Below the pieces are notes generated by a model that saw only the letters and a program-made list of their open reading frames with translations, did no database searches and was not told where the DNA came from. The position numbers and the translations under genes were made by a program. Shown here piece after piece: positions 18,562 to 28,201 of a stretch of 64,000 nt of DNA (position 1 is its first letter; each line of letters begins with the position of its first letter). Source of the DNA: JAFAGX01 sp035624215 (GTDB taxonomy: Bacteria > Acidobacteriota > Terriglobia > Terriglobales > Acidobacteriaceae); contig DASPRY010000058.1 in assembly GCA_035624215.1 (NCBI GenBank), positions 9,269-73,268 on the forward strand, written 5' to 3'.

Positions 18562-21500
18562 CTACCGCTGCAGGAACTGCACTTTCACCGTTTTGATCTC
18601 GTATGGATTGGTCGGAACGGCAACGGTTTTTTTCGTCACATCCAACGCCAGCGGGCTCGGCTCAGCTTCCATCAGATTCACCTCCCAGGCCCCTGTGGCT
18701 TCCTGCGGCAGCGTAAGGTGAACGGTTCCTTTATTACCTGCCCACTCGTAATAACGAATGACGATGGAATTGTCCTCCACTGATTTCTTCACTGCCGTGA
18801 TCACCACATTATTCTCAGCCACGCTGAAGAAAGACTTGGTAGCAGGCAGCGGGCCATTGTGCTGCGTGCTGGCAACCACAAGCAGCGGATAGTTCAACTC
18901 GTAACCCTGCTGAACTGTCATTGCTTCCTTCCAACTGCCACCGTGTGGATATAGCGAATAGGTGAACTCGTGCATTCCCTGATCAGCTTCCGGATCGGGG
19001 AAAGTAGGCGAACGCAAAAGCGAGAGGCGCAGCACATTATCCTTGGCGTCGTAACCGTACTTGGAATCATTCAGCAGGCTGAAACCGTGGATTACGTCGG
19101 AGAGATCGGCCCAGCGCAAAGCTGGAACTTCGAACTGCGCCTGTTCCTCGGGTGTGCGCCGGGTGGTGGGACGCTGGACACTCCCATAGGGAATTTCGAA
19201 TGTGGCTTTCTCGCTGTGCGCGCTCAAAGGGAATGCAACTTTCAACAGAATGTGCTTCTCGTGCCAATCGGCCTGCGTGTGGACGTCGATCCGCGGCACA
19301 CCGGCTTGCATTGTGATGTCCTGGACGAAGCTCGAGCTTTGGAAATGATGGCGCACGCGAATAACAGCGCGGAGGGGAGTGTGCTCCCGCAATTTCACTT
19401 CATCGGCCTGTATCAGGTCCCAATGCTGTTTGACGAAGTCGGCATCGATGTTCCATGCATCCCACTTAGCCGGTTTGTCCACAAAAGCCTGCAGCAGATT
19501 GCCGCAGGGCAGTCCATCAGGAGATACCGCCGGTGAGCCTTCACTCTGAACCGGACGTCCCAACAGTTCAGTCTGGCTGCGTTTGTCAAAAAGGCTGGTA
19601 ATGCAGCCGGTTTTGGGATCGACAGTGAGGCGAACGAAGTCATTTTCCAAGGAGGTGGAAGTTGCCCTGAGTAATGGTTGTGGAGAATTCGACGCGAGCT
19701 TTACTACGGGCTCCAAGCGAACCAGCTTGTAACCGACAGCGGGAACATCTTGGGCCAAAATTCGCATCTTCACGCGATTGGTCTGCGCATCCTTACTGAC
19801 TACCTCTGAGGGTACTTGCCTTCCATCCGCATCGACCGCCTCGATTTCGCTCACCGCAGCAGCAAACTGGGCTTCGACTTCTACTTCATCTGTTCTCGCC
19901 CACGAAAGCGGATTGAAAACCAGCACTCCCACCCCGGGCGAATTCACTCTGGAAGCCAAATCTCGCAGTGCGCCATGAATGATGTCGCGATTCGCGCGCT
20001 CAGTTTCGGCATATTTGCTGGCGGCGTCGACATAATTGATGTGAATTCCCGAGCCGGGCAGGATGTCATGAAATTGGTTAAATAAGATTTTCTTCCAGGA
20101 ATCGTCGAAGTCCTGCTGTGGGTACGCGGCACCGAACAGGGTCGCAATCGAGGCCAGTTTTTCCGCCTCCAGAATCAGGACCTCATTCCTGCGATTGCCC
20201 TTCTTCTCCTCAGCGTGCGTCGTCTGCACTCCGCGATGGTATTGGAAGTACAGCTCACCATCCCAGGTCGGAATCTTTAACTCACTTTCGTTCTTCTGCA
20301 GATCTGCAAAATATTGCTCCGCTGTAGAAAATCTGATCTGCGGATAAACGAGGTCGCCCTTTTGCCAACGGAACGCGGTGTCAAGGTCTTGTCGCGTGGG
20401 TCCGCCGCCGTGATCGCCAACGCCATACAGATACAACATCTCCAAGGCGCCGTGCGGAGCCGATATGGTGCCTCCATCCCATTTCCAGAGCATTGGCCCA
20501 TAGGTGGCCGCGTCACGCGCCATTCTTAATGGATCGATTTGGTTCGCGTAATCGCTGGGAAAATAAGTGAGCACACGGCTTCCGTCGGGCGCTTGCCACC
20601 AGAAAAGCCGATAAGGAAATTTTGTGAACTCGGACGCCCAGAGTAATTTCTGGGTCACAAAATAATCGATGCCTGAGCGTTTGTAGATCTGCGGTAATTG
20701 CCAGTTGTAACCAAAAGAATCCGGGTTCCATCCTATATTGATGTTGATGCCAAGCTTCTGCTGAAAGTAGCGTTTGCCGTAAAGAATTTGCCGAACCAGC
20801 GACTCACCATCCGGCATGTTCAGGTCAGGCTCAACCCACATACCTCCGATGACCTCCCATCGGCCTTCTTTTACCCGCTGTTGAATCTCCCGAAACATGG
20901 CCGGATATTTCTCTTCAATCCACGTGTAAGCCTGCGCTGCGCTCGCCGTAAATTTGAATCCGGGATATTCGTGCATTAACTCGAGAGCTGTACCGAACGT
21001 ATCGCGAACGACCTCGACGGTTTCAGTCCATGGCCAGAGCCAGGCCATGTCAATGTGGCTATTGCCCACCGCTTCTATCGCGAACTGTTGCACATATGGG
21101 CGAAGCACTTCCAGCTTACTTTGCGCACTACGAAGCGAGGCATCGAAAGATTCCTGGTCTCCTTGATCCAAGGCTGCGAGGTTGATCGCTTTGACAGCGG
21201 CGTCGAGTTGCTGCAGCCGGTCGGCTTCGTCATTTGCATAAGCGGTAATGAGAGTTTCGGCTGACAAGATCTGCAAACGCAGCAGCGCTGGGTCAGGCCG
21301 TTCCGGAGCAGGTTGTATCCGCATCTCGGCATGCTCCAGCCGAGTCGTATCACCACCGCAGCAACCCCCGCCGCCGGAATTGATCACCCGCACCGCAAGA
21401 GCCAGCGTTTCTCCTGGTTGAGCGTCGTCGATCAACTTTATCGGGATCTGACCATCTTCATCAGTACGAGCTACCCCCAAGCCGTTTGCGAACACGCTAA

Positions 21501-21867
21501 TTGAGATCGCATGCTCGCTTCTGACCCGCAAATCGAGGGAAATAGTTGCTCCCCGGAGTCTATACCCATTCACTTGCTCCGGTACTTCGAAGCGGTGCAC
21601 CAACCAGCGCGAGCCTTTCCATTCCTGGTTAACTTTCACCTGCTCCCAGCGGGAAAGATCGAGTGCGGGATTCTCCGCATGTGGAAGGTTGGCGTCGTGC
21701 ACAGACCAAACCGGCAGCGGAATCGTGGTGATTGAGTGCAGCCGGTCAAGAGTTGATTGGTAGGGACCGGGAGGAGGCGTTAGCGACTGCGCTAAGGCTG
21801 AGGTAGGGACGAGAAGCACCAGCGTCCAAGCCAGTCGATGACAGATTCCATTCATAGACAAAGTCAA
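18562..21867 (-). CDS. Alpha-mannosidase, glycoside hydrolase family 38
   Basis: 1101 residues with a signal peptide ending near SALAQS. An N-terminal beta-sandwich (about 60-185, with a GGGGCCGG loop) precedes the GH38 catalytic domain: zinc ligands H271 and D273 in GNSHIDMAWLWPWTE, nucleophile D383 in GWNPDSFGYNWQLP. The C-terminal half holds the family beta domains (LENDFVRLTVDPKTGCITSLFDK). Exo-acting removal of alpha-mannose is the expected activity, on N-glycans or mannans. The first start is TTG with AGGAG 4 nt upstream; an ATG at 21855 is an alternative. It heads a two-gene unit with the GH13 gene. Confidence 0.93.
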   Translation of the reverse strand: MTLSMNGICHRLAWTLVLLVPTSALAQSLTPPPGPYQSTLDRLHSITTIPLPVWSVHDANLPHAENPALDLSRWEQVKVNQEWKGSRWLVHRFEVPEQVNGYRLRGATISLDLRVRSEHAISISVFANGLGVARTDEDGQIPIKLIDDAQPGETLALAVRVINSGGGGCCGGDTTRLEHAEMRIQPAPERPDPALLRLQILSAETLITAYANDEADRLQQLDAAVKAINLAALDQGDQESFDASLRSAQSKLEVLRPYVQQFAIEAVGNSHIDMAWLWPWTETVEVVRDTFGTALELMHEYPGFKFTASAAQAYTWIEEKYPAMFREIQQRVKEGRWEVIGGMWVEPDLNMPDGESLVRQILYGKRYFQQKLGININIGWNPDSFGYNWQLPQIYKRSGIDYFVTQKLLWASEFTKFPYRLFWWQAPDGSRVLTYFPSDYANQIDPLRMARDAATYGPMLWKWDGGTISAPHGALEMLYLYGVGDHGGGPTRQDLDTAFRWQKGDLVYPQIRFSTAEQYFADLQKNESELKIPTWDGELYFQYHRGVQTTHAEEKKGNRRNEVLILEAEKLASIATLFGAAYPQQDFDDSWKKILFNQFHDILPGSGIHINYVDAASKYAETERANRDIIHGALRDLASRVNSPGVGVLVFNPLSWARTDEVEVEAQFAAAVSEIEAVDADGRQVPSEVVSKDAQTNRVKMRILAQDVPAVGYKLVRLEPVVKLASNSPQPLLRATSTSLENDFVRLTVDPKTGCITSLFDKRSQTELLGRPVQSEGSPAVSPDGLPCGNLLQAFVDKPAKWDAWNIDADFVKQHWDLIQADEVKLREHTPLRAVIRVRHHFQSSSFVQDITMQAGVPRIDVHTQADWHEKHILLKVAFPLSAHSEKATFEIPYGSVQRPTTRRTPEEQAQFEVPALRWADLSDVIHGFSLLNDSKYGYDAKDNVLRLSLLRSPTFPDPEADQGMHEFTYSLYPHGGSWKEAMTVQQGYELNYPLLVVASTQHNGPLPATKSFFSVAENNVVITAVKKSVEDNSIVIRYYEWAGNKGTVHLTLPQEATGAWEVNLMEAEPSPLALDVTKKTVAVPTNPYEIKTVKVQFLQR

Positions 21868-22029
21868 TTTACTCCTGCGTCAAAATGTGCTCGACAAATC
21901 TCGGGATTATCTTCTCAGAGTACATGGCCATCACGCCGGTAGTTCGGGGATGCCTGAAAACTAGCTAGGATTCGGCCCTGAATGAGAGTTTGCCGGGCAC
22001 GTCCCACATTTGAGAAATGGCGCGGGCCG

Positions 22030-23052
22030 TCACGACAGCCGGTTTATTCGGGTGTGGATCTTCTCGAATTCATACGTTCCCAAGCCCCGCTGTTTGGCTA
22101 TTTGCAAGTAAGGAAGAGCTGAGACCTCCAAATTCCAATATGCCTTGGCCACGTAAGCATCGAGCGCCACCGGATCGGTTCCGGCGACCAGCGTCTTCTT
22201 AAACAGAACATCTTCGAGATTGCCCCCGGTCGGACCATTACGCAGAAGGATCCGGTAACAATCGATGACTGTTAGGGTGGGTCGCATGAAATCTGCTAGA
22301 TCTACGAGACTTTCATTGATCTTTTGGTGCAACTGATGACGCGGTCCTCCCAGGATGCCATACCAGTTCTTCATTCCCAGAGTCGTGCCGGTGAGGCTGT
22401 GATGTTTGGCGATTGGAACGTTGATGACTTTGTCGGCATTTAGGAAGGGCTCAAATACTGGCCACTCGTGGAGAATCTCGCCCTGCAGGTCCACGTCCGT
22501 GAACCTGGCGAGATCCGGCAGGATGACTTCCGCTCCTTCGCGCTGCGCCGCCTCCGCGATTCCTGATCTCTGAAAGCAACGACGCGCCTCGTTGCAGCTC
22601 ACGTCAGTCACAACGACTTTCTTCGCCCCGGCGTTCCAGCACTGCCGGACAATCTCTGCGACCACCAGCGGATTGGTGTTGGCTGCCTGTTCCGGAGTGC
22701 GGTCCCAACCGATGTTGGGCTTTACAACTACGATGTCAGCGCGCGAGATGAAGCGCCTGATGCCGCCCAGCTCTTCAATCGCCTGCCGCGCCAGCCGCTC
22801 GGGATCATCTCCTTGGATAATCGCCATCTCGGGCAGTGCAGCATCTCCAGCTACCGTATGACTGCGCTTTACGTTCATTGCCAGAACTGGCTGGGGGCGC
22901 TCGCTGCGTTCGCCGAGCCAGAGCCCAAGCCCGGCAGTTCCAGCAGCGACGCCACCTAGGCGGAGTATTTTGATCAGGGCTTCGCGCCGGTTGAGCGGTA
23001 CGCTGTTATCCCTCTGAATGTCGGCGCCGCGGCGCTGGTTTTGCTTTTGCAC
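22030..23052 (-). CDS. DUF362 domain protein with twin-arginine signal
   Basis: 340 residues from a GTG start. The N-terminus has a Tat-type motif (LNRREALIKIL at about 21-31) and a hydrophobic GGVAAGTAGLGLWLG segment, so export in folded form is predicted. The rest is DUF362: MAIIQGDDPERLARQAIEELGG, VVVKPNIGWDR, KKVVVTDVSCNEARRCF, KVINVPIAKHHSLTGTTLGMKNWYGILGG, VALDAYVAKAYW. No ferredoxin-like CxxCxxCxxxCP is present. DUF362 function is unknown. It is divergent, with only about 25 bp, from the membrane spermidine-synthase-like gene and is the first of two DUF362 genes flanking the AmmeMemoRadiSam set. Confidence 0.88.
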   Translation of the reverse strand: MQKQNQRRGADIQRDNSVPLNRREALIKILRLGGVAAGTAGLGLWLGERSERPQPVLAMNVKRSHTVAGDAALPEMAIIQGDDPERLARQAIEELGGIRRFISRADIVVVKPNIGWDRTPEQAANTNPLVVAEIVRQCWNAGAKKVVVTDVSCNEARRCFQRSGIAEAAQREGAEVILPDLARFTDVDLQGEILHEWPVFEPFLNADKVINVPIAKHHSLTGTTLGMKNWYGILGGPRHQLHQKINESLVDLADFMRPTLTVIDCYRILLRNGPTGGNLEDVLFKKTLVAGTDPVALDAYVAKAYWNLEVSALPYLQIAKQRGLGTYEFEKIHTRINRLS

Positions 23053-23077
23053 GACAACTGCATTCTAATTTTGCTTG

Positions 23078-25399
23078 ATGGCGACGCCTGTGCAGTCCGT
23101 CACACCACCTTGTGTCGATCGGCCCACATCTGTCATCCGAGCGGCTTTGGGCCTGGTTGGATTCAGCGCGGTGATCGGCCAGATTGTGCTCATGCGGGAA
23201 CTCATCGTCGTATTCAATGGAAATGAGATTTCGCTGGGCATCATGCTGGCCACCTGGCTGTTTTGGACTGCGGTGGGCAGCGGCATGGCCAGCCGGTCCG
23301 TGCGCAGCACAAGCGATGCTCGAACTGCGGTCGCAGCCTTCGAATGCCTGCTTGGCGCTAGCCTACCGCCAACCATCTGGATCCTCCGCGCCTCTAGAAC
23401 TTTTTTTCAGCGGGTCCCAGGCGAGTTAGTCGGGCCGCTGCCGATGTTGCTCACATCCTTGGGGTGCCTGAGTGTGTTCTGCATTCTCTGCGGAGGTCTC
23501 TTCGTCGTCGCGGCGCGCATGTATCAGGAGAAGCGCGCCATCTCAGGTCGTGTCGCGACCAGTTCCGCCTACTTGCTTGAAGCTGCCGGGTCAGGGTTAG
23601 GGGGAATCCTGGCCAGCGTCGTACTGCTGCGTTTTCTTGACTCCTTCGAGATCGCGATCGTCCTCGCTCTCGTCAATCTGTGCATGGCTGCCATCTTATG
23701 CTACCGGATGCGACGCGCGCAGATTATCGCCGTGGCGCTGCTGTCATTCGCTCTTGCTATCCCGCTACTTGTATACGTTGCCCCGTCTCTGAACAGCTCT
23801 TCACGGCAGCGCTTGTGGCGGGGATTTCACGTATTGGCATCCCGCGACTCCATTTACGGCAACCTTGCGGTGATTGGAACCGGCACCATCCGCAGCATTT
23901 ACGACAACGGCGTGATCCTTGCCAGCGCGCCCGACGAAGCTGCCGCGGAAGAAGCAGTTCACTACGCTTTGTTGGAGCATCCTGCACCAGCAAATGTTCT
24001 GCTCATTGGCGGAGGGGTAAACGGCAGCATTACCCAAGCGCTGAAGCATCCGACGCTGAAGCGCGTCGATTATGTTGAGCTCGACCCTGCACTCATTGAA
24101 GTGACCAGGCAGTTCTTTCCAACAGCGTCTCTCTCTTTTGCAGAACCTCGGGTGCACATCCACTACGCAGATGGCCGGCACTATCTCAACACCGCCGACG
24201 ACACATTCGACTTGATCATCCTCGATCTTCCCGATCCGCAGACCGCGCAGTTGAATCGCTTTTACACCGCGGAGTTCTTTCATTCCGCTCTTGATCATCT
24301 CGCTCTCGGGGGAGTGCTCGCATTGCAGCTGCGCTCGTCGGAAGATTACATCAGCCCTGATTTGGCAGAATTTCTGCGTTGCATTCACCGCACCCTGCGA
24401 CAGGTGTTTCCGAATGTCGCCATCATTCCAGGCGAAACCATCCATTTCTTCGCCGCCTCGCAACCCAATGTTCTGAGTGATGATCCGCAAACCCTGATCT
24501 CGCGACTACGGGAGCGGAACCTGCAGACACAGTACGTTCGGGAATATTTCATCCCATTTCGCATGATGCCCGACCGAATGGCCCAAGTGCGGGAGCTGTT
24601 ACAACCTCTGCCGACCACGCCGATCAATCGCGACTTCGAGCCAATCGCGTATTACTTCGATGTCGTGTTGTGGAGCGCCCAGTTCAAGTTCGGATATTCG
24701 AACTGGCTGCGGGAGGCAGCGCACATAGGTTTCACTCGTATCATCGAAAGTGCTCTAGTGACACTTTTATTGGCTGCGGTGCTGGTGGCATACCTGCCCA
24801 TGCGAGAGACGCGCGCCCATGCATCCGTGGCATACTGCGTCGCTGCTACCGGGTTCACCCTGATGGCTCTCCAGATTTTCCTCCTGCTCGCATTTCAGTC
24901 CGTTTACGGCTACGTCTACCACCAACTCGCCCTCCTTATCGCCACGTTTATGGCTGGCATCTCAGTCGGGAGCTGGTTGGGCATTCGCCGCGTCCGATCC
25001 AGCGATGATCCACCATTCGGCGTCATCGCCACTATTCAGTTCATTCTCGCGGCTTCGGCGCCCGCCCTCATTTTCTTAGTCGGCTTGCTCTCGCACATTT
25101 CTGCGACGTTATTGGTTGCACAGTTTCTCTTTCCAGCGTTAGCGGGCTTAGCCGGAATGTTGGGTGGCTATCAATTTCCTATTGCTACGGAAATTTACCT
25201 TTGTGACAGCAAAGCCGGCCTCGGTGCGCTTTATACTATCGACCTGTTGGGTGGATGCGCTGGAGCGCTTCTGTTGAGCAGTTATCTGATCCCGGTTTTT
25301 GGGTTCTGGAAAATAGCATGGCTCACTGCGGCGGTGAACCTGGCGCCGGCACTCCTGGCCGCGAGGATGGGCCAACAGTCAAAGGTGCCTCAGGCATGA
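23078..25399 (+). CDS. Membrane-embedded spermidine-synthase-like protein (MFS-like/SpeE fusion)
   Basis: About 773 residues (ATG at 23078; an in-frame TTG at 23075 is possible). Three parts: an N-terminal set of membrane helices (about 20-235), a spermidine-synthase-type Rossmann domain (about 240-520) with LLIGGGVNGSITQ, VDYVELDPALIE, YADGRHYL and LIILDLPDPQTAQLNRFYT, and a C-terminal set of about six helices (550-770). The domain should bind (decarboxylated) SAM; the DLPDP motif corresponds to the DxxDP catalytic loop of aminopropyltransferases. The real substrate of these membrane forms is unknown. Its 3' end overlaps the convergent Memo-AMMECR1 gene by 77 bp. Confidence 0.88.
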   Translation: MATPVQSVTPPCVDRPTSVIRAALGLVGFSAVIGQIVLMRELIVVFNGNEISLGIMLATWLFWTAVGSGMASRSVRSTSDARTAVAAFECLLGASLPPTIWILRASRTFFQRVPGELVGPLPMLLTSLGCLSVFCILCGGLFVVAARMYQEKRAISGRVATSSAYLLEAAGSGLGGILASVVLLRFLDSFEIAIVLALVNLCMAAILCYRMRRAQIIAVALLSFALAIPLLVYVAPSLNSSSRQRLWRGFHVLASRDSIYGNLAVIGTGTIRSIYDNGVILASAPDEAAAEEAVHYALLEHPAPANVLLIGGGVNGSITQALKHPTLKRVDYVELDPALIEVTRQFFPTASLSFAEPRVHIHYADGRHYLNTADDTFDLIILDLPDPQTAQLNRFYTAEFFHSALDHLALGGVLALQLRSSEDYISPDLAEFLRCIHRTLRQVFPNVAIIPGETIHFFAASQPNVLSDDPQTLISRLRERNLQTQYVREYFIPFRMMPDRMAQVRELLQPLPTTPINRDFEPIAYYFDVVLWSAQFKFGYSNWLREAAHIGFTRIIESALVTLLLAAVLVAYLPMRETRAHASVAYCVAATGFTLMALQIFLLLAFQSVYGYVYHQLALLIATFMAGISVGSWLGIRRVRSSDDPPFGVIATIQFILAASAPALIFLVGLLSHISATLLVAQFLFPALAGLAGMLGGYQFPIATEIYLCDSKAGLGALYTIDLLGGCAGALLLSSYLIPVFGFWKIAWLTAAVNLAPALLAARMGQQSKVPQA

Positions 25400-26918
25400 G
25401 CGCCTCAGGCTTTGCCTCTCCAAACACCACCGCCGAGAACATAAAAATATCTGTATTCTCATCCTTCCAGCAATCTGCGGACATGTCCGCTTTCGCACAG
25501 GTTTCTTCGAGAAACTTCTGACGATCCCACCTTGCTTCCACCGGAACCTGCGGGAGAAGAAGCCCTTGGTAAGTTCCGTTTTTCATGAGCAGACCGTGTT
25601 GCCCGACTTTGATCTCTCGAATATCAATCACCCGCCGTAACGGCGAGAGCACTGAGATTTCATATTCTAGCTGCGGTAGCTCCGAGGCTGACACCGGCCG
25701 AAAGCGTGGATCGCGCAGAGCGGCAAGGGTGGCTGTATCTCGCACAATCATGTAGAGAGGTTTAACTGCAGTGGTGTAGCCAATGCATCCCCGCAGTTCT
25801 CCCGATTCTTTCAAGGTCACGAATGCGCCGCGCTCCTGATTCAAGGATTCATTCGAGCTTGGGGATGGTTCGTATGCTTTTCCCAGCCGTACTGCATATT
25901 CGACTGATTTACGCGCGAGAGAGAGTAGTTCGCTTTTTTCACGAGCACTCAGAGAAAACGGCTGCTGCACAGCCTCCCGGCCTTGAGCTTTTACTAGCGC
26001 AACTGCACTGTATCCAACCACACGAGAGTGATCCCCCGTGACATCGCCGGAATTGGCATACTTGAGCACAAGCGCCTGGTTCGCTCCCATGCGCTCTGCT
26101 GCGATCATCGCCGCGACAATGGGCGCACCGCCACAAGCTTCCCAGACGCGCATCTCGAAGTTCTGTGACATGCTGAAATAGTCCCAAGCCTGCAATGCGT
26201 TCAGGGTTTTGTGATCAATCTTTACTGCTTCGTCGTAGGGGTGATAGTGCGACAAATCAGAACTGGCCAGAATCAGAGTGTCGCTGCCCTGGATCATCTT
26301 CGCCAGGGCCACTCCCAGAGCGCGGCTGCTTTCATAGCTCTGGTCTCCCATGACGACGGGCACGAGTTGGAAATCTCCCAGCACGCGCTGCAGCCACGGC
26401 AATTCCACTTCAAGTGCATGTTCGGCGCCTTTTGGCGTGGGAACATGCCCCTGACTGGAGAGCCGGATGGTTGGGCTCATGTTAACCAGTTGCTTTGCGA
26501 ATGCCTTGTCTATTTGAACTGTTCCGAGTGGTGTCACGTAGGCATCGCCATCGAAGACCGAGGTGAAGTCAAATGCTTCGTAATGCGAAGGTGCAATGAC
26601 GACGACGCGCGAAAACTTTCGTCCCTTCAATGCGGCATAGGTGTAAGCAGCTACTGGGCCGGAGTACTGATAACCTGCATGCGGCGCAACGACGGCGACA
26701 ATCGGGTCAGTGATCGGCGGAGGGGACGCATGCCTCAGCATGTCATCGATCATCGCTCCCAATACCATTGGGTCCGCGGGATAGAAGCTGCCTGCGACTC
26801 CTGGTTGCCGCACGTTCGGGGGAGTGACGGCGAGAGAATTTTGTAGCGTTATGATCGCGGAGATCGCAATCAACCAACACGTTATTCGAGATTTTGCAGA
26901 GCGCACCTTGTCTCTCAT
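25323..26918 (-). CDS. AmmeMemoRadiSam proteins B and A fused: Memo-AMMECR1 fusion with signal sequence
   Basis: 531 residues from the ATG at 26918, which has a full AGGAGG 5 nt upstream; the frame is open further up but into the radical SAM gene. Residues about 8-30 (RITCWLIAISAIITLQNSLA) form a signal peptide or anchor. The Memo domain follows (about 35-315, PGVAGSFYPADP) with the metal/active-site triad of Memo proteins visible: H80 in APHAGYQYSG, H112 in PSHYEAF and C262 in EACGGAP. An AMMECR1 domain fills about 325-510, with the canonical LRGCIG hexapeptide at 375-380. Both parts are usually separate (systems proteins B and A). Function unknown; adjacent AmrS gene is 20 bp upstream. Confidence 0.92.
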   Translation of the reverse strand: MRDKVRSAKSRITCWLIAISAIITLQNSLAVTPPNVRQPGVAGSFYPADPMVLGAMIDDMLRHASPPPITDPIVAVVAPHAGYQYSGPVAAYTYAALKGRKFSRVVVIAPSHYEAFDFTSVFDGDAYVTPLGTVQIDKAFAKQLVNMSPTIRLSSQGHVPTPKGAEHALEVELPWLQRVLGDFQLVPVVMGDQSYESSRALGVALAKMIQGSDTLILASSDLSHYHPYDEAVKIDHKTLNALQAWDYFSMSQNFEMRVWEACGGAPIVAAMIAAERMGANQALVLKYANSGDVTGDHSRVVGYSAVALVKAQGREAVQQPFSLSAREKSELLSLARKSVEYAVRLGKAYEPSPSSNESLNQERGAFVTLKESGELRGCIGYTTAVKPLYMIVRDTATLAALRDPRFRPVSASELPQLEYEISVLSPLRRVIDIREIKVGQHGLLMKNGTYQGLLLPQVPVEARWDRQKFLEETCAKADMSADCWKDENTDIFMFSAVVFGEAKPEALMPEAPLTVGPSSRPGVPAPGSPPQ

Positions 26919-26938
26919 GGCCACCTCCTCTTGCACCC

Positions 26939-28177
26939 TCAGGCGTGCCATACTCCCGGAATTTGTTGCCCGCAGAAAGGACAACTGCCCTTTCGAATCA
27001 GCATCTGCCTGACCATCAGCCCTACCCGCTCGACCAACGTTCGGCGGCACTTCGGGCAATAGGTGTTTTCGGCGGGATGTCCGGGCACATTGCCGATGTA
27101 CACGTAGTGCAGCCCTTCGGCGTCGGCAATCGCCTTGGCACGCTCAAGTGTGGGAACCGGGGTTATAGGCAGGTTCTTCAGCAGATATTCAGGATGAAAT
27201 TGCGTGAAGTGCACTGGTACCTCGACGCCCAGATTTGCCTTAATCCAGCGAACTAAGCCGATGAATTCCGAATCACTATCGTTCAGTGTCGGCAGCACTA
27301 AGTAAACTATCTCCGTCCACTTACCGATTTTTCGCAGAGTGACGAGTGCATCGAGCACGGGCTTCAATTCCCCAACCACAACATCCTTGTAATAAGACTC
27401 GGAGAAGGCTTTCAGATCGATTTTGACGGCATCCATTTTCCCGTAGGCCGTCTTGAGTGCTTCCTCTTGCATGTAACCGTTCGACACCACCACACTACGC
27501 ACTCCAGCTTCGTGCCCGGCATCGGCTACATCCATCAAGTATTCGCTGAAGATCACTGGCTCGCTGTAGGTATATGCGATGGTTGGACAGCCGTGCTGCT
27601 TGGCTAAATCGGCGACCAACTTCGGAGGAGCGTATTCGGCTGGAACCTGCTCAGGCCGCACCTGCGAGATGTCCCAGTTCTGGCAGAATTTGCAATTAAC
27701 GTTACAGCCGGCTGTTGCCAGCGAAAAGGCCAGCGTTCCGGGCAAGTAGTGGAAAAGCGGCTTCTTCTCAATCGGATCAATATGCGCGGCGCACACTCGC
27801 GAGTGAACCAGCGTGTAGTAGGTTCCTCCGTGATTCTCTCGCACACCGCAATAGCCGCGCTCCCGGTCGCCCACCGTGCATTCTCGCGGACACAGCTTGC
27901 ACTTGACCTTCTTGTTCTGCAGCTTCTGGTAGAACTTCGCTTCGACAGTAAACCGCGAATCATCCTGCTTCTGCGGAGCAGACCCAGCGGACACCGCGAC
28001 CAGTGGCTGGGCCAGGTCACAGATGCTTAACGCTGCTCCTGATACAAGTGCGCACTTCAGAAAGGAGCGGCGGTCGAGCGGAGATGAGAATGCACTGCAG
28101 TCACTTCTTAGGGCATTTTCCTTCGCAGGCGTGACAACGGCTGGAGAGTTTGCTCGCGCATTAGGCTCACCTGACAT
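26939..28177 (-). CDS. amrS: AmmeMemoRadiSam radical SAM enzyme with twin-arginine-type N-terminus
   Basis: 412 residues from the ATG at 28177 (GAGG 6-7 nt upstream; a TTG lies 12 bp further up). Near residue 36 there is DRRSFLK followed by a hydrophobic stretch CALVSGAALSICDLA, a good Tat motif but with an unusually long n-region. The catalytic part has an N-terminal Cys cluster (KCKLCPREC...GYCG), the radical SAM CX3CX2C in GCNVNCKFCQNW (C158, C162, C165), typical GYMQEEAL, KIDLKAFSESYYK and a C-terminal zinc-ribbon-like CPKC...CPFC pair. This is the TIGR04337-type enzyme; its reaction is unknown. It is in a minus-strand row with DUF362, DUF6599 and ferredoxin genes. Confidence 0.92.
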   Translation of the reverse strand: MSGEPNARANSPAVVTPAKENALRSDCSAFSSPLDRRSFLKCALVSGAALSICDLAQPLVAVSAGSAPQKQDDSRFTVEAKFYQKLQNKKVKCKLCPRECTVGDRERGYCGVRENHGGTYYTLVHSRVCAAHIDPIEKKPLFHYLPGTLAFSLATAGCNVNCKFCQNWDISQVRPEQVPAEYAPPKLVADLAKQHGCPTIAYTYSEPVIFSEYLMDVADAGHEAGVRSVVVSNGYMQEEALKTAYGKMDAVKIDLKAFSESYYKDVVVGELKPVLDALVTLRKIGKWTEIVYLVLPTLNDSDSEFIGLVRWIKANLGVEVPVHFTQFHPEYLLKNLPITPVPTLERAKAIADAEGLHYVYIGNVPGHPAENTYCPKCRRTLVERVGLMVRQMLIRKGSCPFCGQQIPGVWHA

Positions 28178-28201
28178 ACGCAGCCTCAATCACATAGCAG
28201 C

